A program made the position numbers and the translations under genes. Of a stretch of DNA of 10,000 nt, positions 6,532 through 10,000 are shown piece after piece. This DNA is from Maribacter sp. (GTDB taxonomy: Bacteria; Bacteroidota; Bacteroidia; Flavobacteriales; Flavobacteriaceae), in contig JABDKZ010000307.1 in NCBI GenBank assembly GCA_013001935.1, positions 1-10,000 on the forward strand, read 5' to 3'. The stretch's first letter is position 1; every line of letters begins with the position of its first letter. The notes below the pieces were generated by a model. It worked only from the letters and a program-made list of their open reading frames with translations. It did not search any database and had not been told where the DNA came from.

Positions 6532-7839
6532 CTAAACCCTTGTTATTTTAGCACCTATAGCTCTCAGACGTGTGTCAATGTCTTCATACCCTCTATCAAT
6601 CTGTTCAATGTTATGAATGGTAGAGGTGCCTTTTGCCGACAAGGCTGCGATCAATAATGAAATACCCGCTCTAATATCTGGAGAAACCATGGTAGTTGCC
6701 TTTAAGGTAGACTTAAAATCATGGCCAATAACGGTAGCCCTATGTGGATCACAGAGAATGATCTTTGCACCCATGTCTATTAATTTATCAACAAAGAACA
6801 AGCGACTCTCGAACATTTTTTGATGAATAAGAACTTCACCTTTAGCTTGCGTGGCCATCACCAATATAATGCTCAATAAATCGGGTGTGAGTCCCGGCCA
6901 AGGCGCATCAGCAACTGTCAAAATAGAGCCGTCTATAAAATTTTGAATTTCATAACCATCTTTATGCTCGGGTATAAAAATATCATCTCCCCTTTTTTCC
7001 AAGGTAATGCCCAACTTTCGAAATACGCTTGGTATTTGCCCCAAATCATTCCAACTCACATTCTTGACCGTCAGTTCACTTTTTGTCATGGCTGCAAGGC
7101 CAATCCAACTGCCTATTTCAATCATATCGGGCAGCATGGTATGCGCTGTGCCTCCTAATTCATCAACACCTTCAACAATCAACATATTAGAACCAATTCC
7201 TGAGATATTAGCTCCCATACGGTTCAACATTTTACATAACTGCTGTAAATAAGGTTCGCAGGCAGCATTATAAATGGTTGTTTTTCCTTCTGCTAAGACC
7301 GAGGCCATAACAATATTGGCAGTTCCGGTTACCGAAGCTTCATCAAGTAGCATATAGGTGCCCTTCAATTTTTCAGCTTCCACACCGTAAAAATGCTCTT
7401 CTTTATTATATCGGAACTTGGCCCCAAGATTAATAAAACCTTCAAAATGGGTATCCAATCTACGACGACCAATCTTATCTCCTCCAGGTTTAGGGATATA
7501 GCCCTTTCCAAAACGCGCCAATAACGGTCCAACAAGCATAATTGAACCTCTTAGGCCCCTACCGTCTTTCTTGAATTTATCGGATTGTAAATAATCCAAA
7601 TTAACATCGTCTGCCTTAAAAGTATAGGAACCTTTGCCTTTTTTTTGGATTTTTACCCCCAGATCCTCTAGCAAGGATATTAGTTTATTAACATCAACGA
7701 TGTCGGGTATATTGTTTATTGTAACTTTTTCCGCTGTCAATAGCACCGCGCAGAGAATCTGCAATGCCTCATTCTTGGCGCCTTGTGGAGTAATTTCCCC
7801 ATGCAATTTGTGGCCACCTTCAATTTTAAATGTTCCCAT
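6532..7839 (-). CDS. murA: UDP-N-acetylglucosamine 1-carboxyvinyltransferase (MurA)
   Basis: MurA transfers enolpyruvyl from phosphoenolpyruvate to UDP-GlcNAc, the first committed step of peptidoglycan synthesis in the cytosol. The 435 residues cover the full two-domain EPT fold (E. coli 419). Key residues aligned by motif are K22 and N23 in PQGAKNEALQIL, D320 (E. coli D305) in LTPDLLS, D388 and R390 in SPDIRAG, and R416 (E. coli R397) in QIDRGYEDID. In the catalytic loop PGGDKIGRRRLDTHF (118-132) the residue at the E. coli Cys115 position is Asp121, encoded by GAT at 7479-7477. Asp there is found naturally in other active MurAs and confers fosfomycin insensitivity, so activity is expected. 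The start is ATG, 15 bp after the DUF4290 stop, so the two are probably co-transcribed. Confidence 0.97.
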   Translation of the reverse strand: MGTFKIEGGHKLHGEITPQGAKNEALQILCAVLLTAEKVTINNIPDIVDVNKLISLLEDLGVKIQKKGKGSYTFKADDVNLDYLQSDKFKKDGRGLRGSIMLVGPLLARFGKGYIPKPGGDKIGRRRLDTHFEGFINLGAKFRYNKEEHFYGVEAEKLKGTYMLLDEASVTGTANIVMASVLAEGKTTIYNAACEPYLQQLCKMLNRMGANISGIGSNMLIVEGVDELGGTAHTMLPDMIEIGSWIGLAAMTKSELTVKNVSWNDLGQIPSVFRKLGITLEKRGDDIFIPEHKDGYEIQNFIDGSILTVADAPWPGLTPDLLSIILVMATQAKGEVLIHQKMFESRLFFVDKLIDMGAKIILCDPHRATVIGHDFKSTLKATTMVSPDIRAGISLLIAALSAKGTSTIHNIEQIDRGYEDIDTRLRAIGAKITRV

Positions 7840-7854
7840 TAAGGATTGAGAATA

Positions 7855-8508
7855 TTAGTATCGCTTTTTTCCGCGATTATTACTTCTTTGACTTTTCTTA
7901 CCTGAACTACTTCGCTGTGTTTTGGCTACTCTATTTTTAAGGAACTGCCCACTATCTGTAAGACTTTCACCACTCTTGGAAAGATCAATTTCACCATCGC
8001 TCAGTTCAAGGAGATGTGCGAAAATAGCTTTATCATCTACGGTATCTTTGTTCCAGTTTAAGTAACATTTTTTCATATGATTGGCAATCGCATATTCCAA
8101 ACCATCTCTCATGTCACCTTTTTCCCATTTAACCGCGACATCGATCATACGTTTTATATTATTCCCATAAAAACGATATTTTGGGTAATTCTGAGGATAT
8201 CCTAGAGGTTCTGGTCTTTTACGCAGTACTTCTTTGGAAGTAATCGGAAACGGTGAATCCACATCCAACTTAAAGTCGGACATTATAAACAATTGATCCC
8301 ATAATTTATGTTGAAAATCGGGAACATCCCTTAAATGGGGCTGTAAATTACCCATGACGCTTATAATCGATTTGGCCACTTTATTTCGTTCAACAGGATC
8401 TTCAATCGATACCGCATGATCCACCATTTTCTGAAAATGACGGCCGTATTCAGGAATAATAAGCTGCGGACGCTCAGTATTATATTCTAAGTTTTCTACT
8501 AAAATCAA
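7855..8508 (-). CDS. DUF4290 protein, murA-linked, with basic C-terminal tail
   Basis: This 217-residue soluble protein of unknown function matches DUF4290, a Bacteroidota family that I know mainly from its position upstream of murA, as here. The conserved start NLEYNTERPQLIIPEYGRHF (6-25) is clear. Next come a helical region, DSPFPITS (84-91), YPKYRFYGNNIKRMIDVAV (108-126) and MKKCYLNWNKD (145-155). Residues 191-217 form a Lys/Arg/Ser-rich tail (KNRVAKTQRSSSGKKSQRSN and on to GKKRY) that looks disordered and could bind nucleic acid or an acidic surface. No ATG lies upstream in frame before the stop at 8593-8595. The best start is TTG at 8508, just before the conserved block. The gap to the DUF493 gene is 84 bp. 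No catalytic motif is seen. Confidence 0.85.
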   Translation of the reverse strand: MILVENLEYNTERPQLIIPEYGRHFQKMVDHAVSIEDPVERNKVAKSIISVMGNLQPHLRDVPDFQHKLWDQLFIMSDFKLDVDSPFPITSKEVLRKRPEPLGYPQNYPKYRFYGNNIKRMIDVAVKWEKGDMRDGLEYAIANHMKKCYLNWNKDTVDDKAIFAHLLELSDGEIDLSKSGESLTDSGQFLKNRVAKTQRSSSGKKSQRSNNRGKKRY

Positions 8509-8592
8509 ATCTAAAAATTTAATGCTTAAAAAGTAATAGGAAGTATTTCTATAACGGCTGCAAAATAATAAAATTATACCGTAATTGCTATT

Positions 8593-8880
8593 TTATAAGG
8601 ATATTACACCATCTATTTCACCTACCTCCTTGTATTTTGCAATCACCTCATCCGGATTTTTGAGATTCACAGTAATTGAGAGGCTGGTATATTTACCCTT
8701 CTTAGACTTTTTTGAATCGATTACGGCACCGGTATTATTAAACACTTCATGCACTTGCCTTATTTTTTGATCATCTGTGAGTACAATGAACTTGTAAAGA
8801 TATAAAGAAGGCCATTTCGTACTCTCTGCCAACTGTATTTTCAATCGTTTATAGAATTCTTCAGGACTATCCTTGTTCAT
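8593..8880 (-). CDS. DUF493 family protein (YbeD-like)
   Basis: This 95-residue protein has the ACT-like alpha/beta fold of the DUF493/YbeD family. The match to E. coli YbeD runs through YLYKFIVL (27-34), a helix with IRQVHEVFNN (40-49), then SKKGKYTSLSITVNL (59-73, compare SSKGNYHSVSITINA) and a final helix to EVGEIDGVISL. YbeD has been proposed to play a regulatory role near lipoate biosynthesis genes in E. coli. No lipoate gene is present here, so that role should not be transferred. The ATG at 8880 has a perfect TAnnTTTG box 15 bp upstream. It is the first gene of a - strand block with DUF4290 and murA, but the 84-bp gap after it leaves co-transcription uncertain. Confidence 0.88.
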   Translation of the reverse strand: MNKDSPEEFYKRLKIQLAESTKWPSLYLYKFIVLTDDQKIRQVHEVFNNTGAVIDSKKSKKGKYTSLSITVNLKNPDEVIAKYKEVGEIDGVISL

Positions 8881-8895
8881 AGCTAAATTTTAGTG

Positions 8896-8903
8896 CAAAG
8901 ATA
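8896..8903 (-). promoter_or_regulatory. -7 promoter element for the DUF493 gene
   Basis: On the - strand this reads TATCTTTG, an exact TAnnTTTG match ending 15 bp before the ATG at 8880, a normal distance for a short leader. A TTGG lies only about 12 bp upstream of it, too close to be a proper -33 element. Confidence 0.55.
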
Positions 8904-8941
8904 ATGGTTCGATACCAATTTTTTAATAATCAGCTATTCAT

Positions 8942-8949
8942 TACTTTTG
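8942..8949 (+). promoter_or_regulatory. -7-like element touching the ATPase start
   Basis: TACTTTTG exactly matches TAnnTTTG but ends only one base before the ATG at 8951. If it is real, transcription would start at or inside the first codons. That would favour a start at the in-frame TTG at 8969. Otherwise the match is chance in AT-rich DNA. Confidence 0.35.
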
Positions 8950-8950
8950 C

Positions 8951-9532
8951 ATGAATAATCATTTACGATTGAAGGCAAAAAAAATTGTTATTACTGGAGG
9001 CCCCAGCACGGGTAAAACAGCGGTGATCGAACAGCTCGAAAAAGAGGGATATCATTGCCTTCATGAGGTCATTCGTAGCATGACTTCAGAAGAAAAGAAT
9101 CAAGAAGTGAAATTGAAAATAGTATCTAACCCAATTGTTTCAGTTTCAAATCCCAAACAATTTAATTTACAGATTTTACAAGCTAGGGTTGAACAGTTCA
9201 AAACTGCCCAAAAAGCACGCAGTGAAATGGTCTTTTTTGACCGTGGAATACCGGATGTCCTTGCTTATATGGATTGTTTTAAGCAGACATATGATGCTAT
9301 TTTTAGTAATGCCTGTAAAAATCATAGGTACGATAAGATTTTTTTAATGCCCCCTTGGGAAGAAATTCATACTACAGACAAGGAACGCTATGAATCTTTC
9401 GAAGAATCAGTACAAATTCATAACTGCTTAAAAAATTCTTATGTGCAACATGCATACGACGTTACCACAGTGCCCAAAGGAACTATAAATGAACGGATTG
9501 CGTTTATTATTGAACAAGTAAACGCTTCGTGA
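8951..9532 (+). CDS. P-loop ATPase/kinase of the AAA_28 (NadR/Ttd14-like) type
   Basis: This 193-residue cytosolic nucleotide-binding protein has a textbook Walker A, ITGGPSTGKT (14-23, K22), preceded by a hydrophobic strand. HEVIR (38-42) follows, a conserved segment of AAA_28. Then VFFDRGIPDVLAY (94-106) gives the Walker-B-like strand with D97 and R98. A lid-like KERYESFEE (144-152) precedes the last strand and helix. Most relatives are annotated only as ATP-binding protein. The architecture suggests a small-molecule kinase or a regulatory ATPase, but the substrate is unknown. The ATG at 8951 is used here. A TTG at 8969 would remove six residues that lie before the fold and would fit the upstream promoter box better. 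The stop TGA overlaps the recQ ATG by one base. Confidence 0.85.
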   Translation: MNNHLRLKAKKIVITGGPSTGKTAVIEQLEKEGYHCLHEVIRSMTSEEKNQEVKLKIVSNPIVSVSNPKQFNLQILQARVEQFKTAQKARSEMVFFDRGIPDVLAYMDCFKQTYDAIFSNACKNHRYDKIFLMPPWEEIHTTDKERYESFEESVQIHNCLKNSYVQHAYDVTTVPKGTINERIAFIIEQVNAS

Positions 9533-10000
9533 TGAAGAAAGACCCAAATATCATTTTAGCACAATATTGGGGTTATAAATCATTCAAAGGTTCCCAAAAA
9601 AATATTATTGACACTATTTTATCCGATAGGGATGTATTGGCCTTAATGCCGACAGGGGGCGGCAAATCACTCTGTTTTCAAATTCCGGCTCTAGTAAAAG
9701 AAGGTATTTGCATTGTGGTGTCACCATTGATTGCTCTCATTCATAACCAGGTAGATGCTTTAAAGGAAAAAGGAATAAAGGCAATAGCTTTAACTGGTGG
9801 AATAGCATTTGAAGAGGTAAATAATTTATTGGATAACTGCCTTTTTGGGAATTACAAATTCCTTTACCTCTCCCCTGAGCGCTTACAACAGGAAATTGTT
9901 CGGGATAGGATACAGCAAATGAACGTAAATCTTATTGCGATTGATGAAGCCCATTGTATTTCACAATGGGGACATGATTTTAGACCAGCGTATCTGGAAT
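9532..10000 (+). CDS. recQ: RecQ-family ATP-dependent DNA helicase, N-terminal part
   Basis: This is the first 156 codons of a superfamily 2 DNA helicase that leaves the window on the right. It starts at an ATG overlapping the upstream TGA (TGATG). Visible motifs are motif 0 with Q22 in FKGSQKNIIDTIL (18-30), motif I LMPTGGGKSLCFQ (38-50, K45), motif Ia SPLIALIHNQV (64-74), YLSPERL (112-118) and motif II IDEAHCIS (137-144). These are followed by the RecQ aromatic-rich loop QWGHDFRP (145-152). This set is diagnostic for RecQ rather than DEAD-box or other helicases. RecQ unwinds DNA with 3'-5' polarity during repair and replication-fork rescue. Whether it has the RQC and HRDC domains cannot be seen, and Bacteroidota often carry more than one RecQ, so orthology is uncertain. 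Confidence 0.95.
   Translation, partial: MKKDPNIILAQYWGYKSFKGSQKNIIDTILSDRDVLALMPTGGGKSLCFQIPALVKEGICIVVSPLIALIHNQVDALKEKGIKAIALTGGIAFEEVNNLLDNCLFGNYKFLYLSPERLQQEIVRDRIQQMNVNLIAIDEAHCISQWGHDFRPAYLE

Noticed and set aside
8561..8568. TTATTTTG on the - strand as a possible promoter for DUF4290-murA.
   Set aside because: It mismatches the key A of TAnnTTTG in a very AT-rich gap; read-through from the DUF493 gene is equally possible.
1..10000. CRISPR arrays, tRNA or rRNA genes, insertion sequences, toxin-antitoxin pairs or defence clusters.
   Set aside because: No regularly spaced repeats, no RNA gene signatures, no transposase and no defence-type gene set were seen; RecQ plus an ATPase alone does not make a defence system.

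Overview
The window looks like chromosomal DNA from a marine-type Bacteroidota, most likely a Flavobacteriaceae member. Four things point there. It is AT-rich. It encodes a secreted protein with a type IX secretion (Por) C-terminal sorting domain. It carries Bacteroidota-typical families (DUF4290 directly upstream of murA, DUF2911). Several genes are preceded by the Bacteroidota -7 promoter motif TAnnTTTG rather than by clear Shine-Dalgarno sites. I see no tRNA, rRNA, insertion sequence, CRISPR array or phage gene, so this is ordinary core or near-core chromosome.

Layout. 1-128 (-) is the 5' end of an exported DUF2911 protein. 218-1363 (-) is an exported, probably beta-propeller protein with a T9SS tail. 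From a divergent promoter region, six genes run on the + strand from 1569 to 6409 with small gaps (1, 39, 12, 16 and 6 bp): an SRPBCC-fold protein, a CPD photolyase, a DUF1801 protein, an exported AbgB-like M20 amidohydrolase, a YjdI-type ferredoxin-like domain fused to a CDGSH iron-sulfur domain, and a YhhN-family membrane protein (lysoplasmalogenase-like). A convergent intergenic gap (6410-6531) follows. Next comes a - strand block: DUF493, DUF4290 and murA. From a 70-bp divergent region at 8881-8950 the + strand continues with a P-loop AAA_28-type ATPase overlapping by one base the start of a RecQ helicase that runs off the window.

How the genes may work together. The SRPBCC-photolyase pair is tightly packed and is the core of a probable light-damage repair transcript. 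The downstream genes are metabolic or redox genes whose link to it is only positional. DUF4290 and murA are 15 bp apart and probably co-transcribed for cell-wall precursor synthesis. The MurA has Asp where E. coli MurA has its fosfomycin-target Cys115. The ATPase and RecQ genes are probably translationally coupled.

I found no convincing undescribed multi-gene system. The most interesting points are the MurA Cys-to-Asp change, the two-cluster Fe-S fusion, the conserved but uncharacterised DUF4290 with its basic tail, the ATPase-recQ overlap, and promoter evidence that corrects one gene start and questions another.
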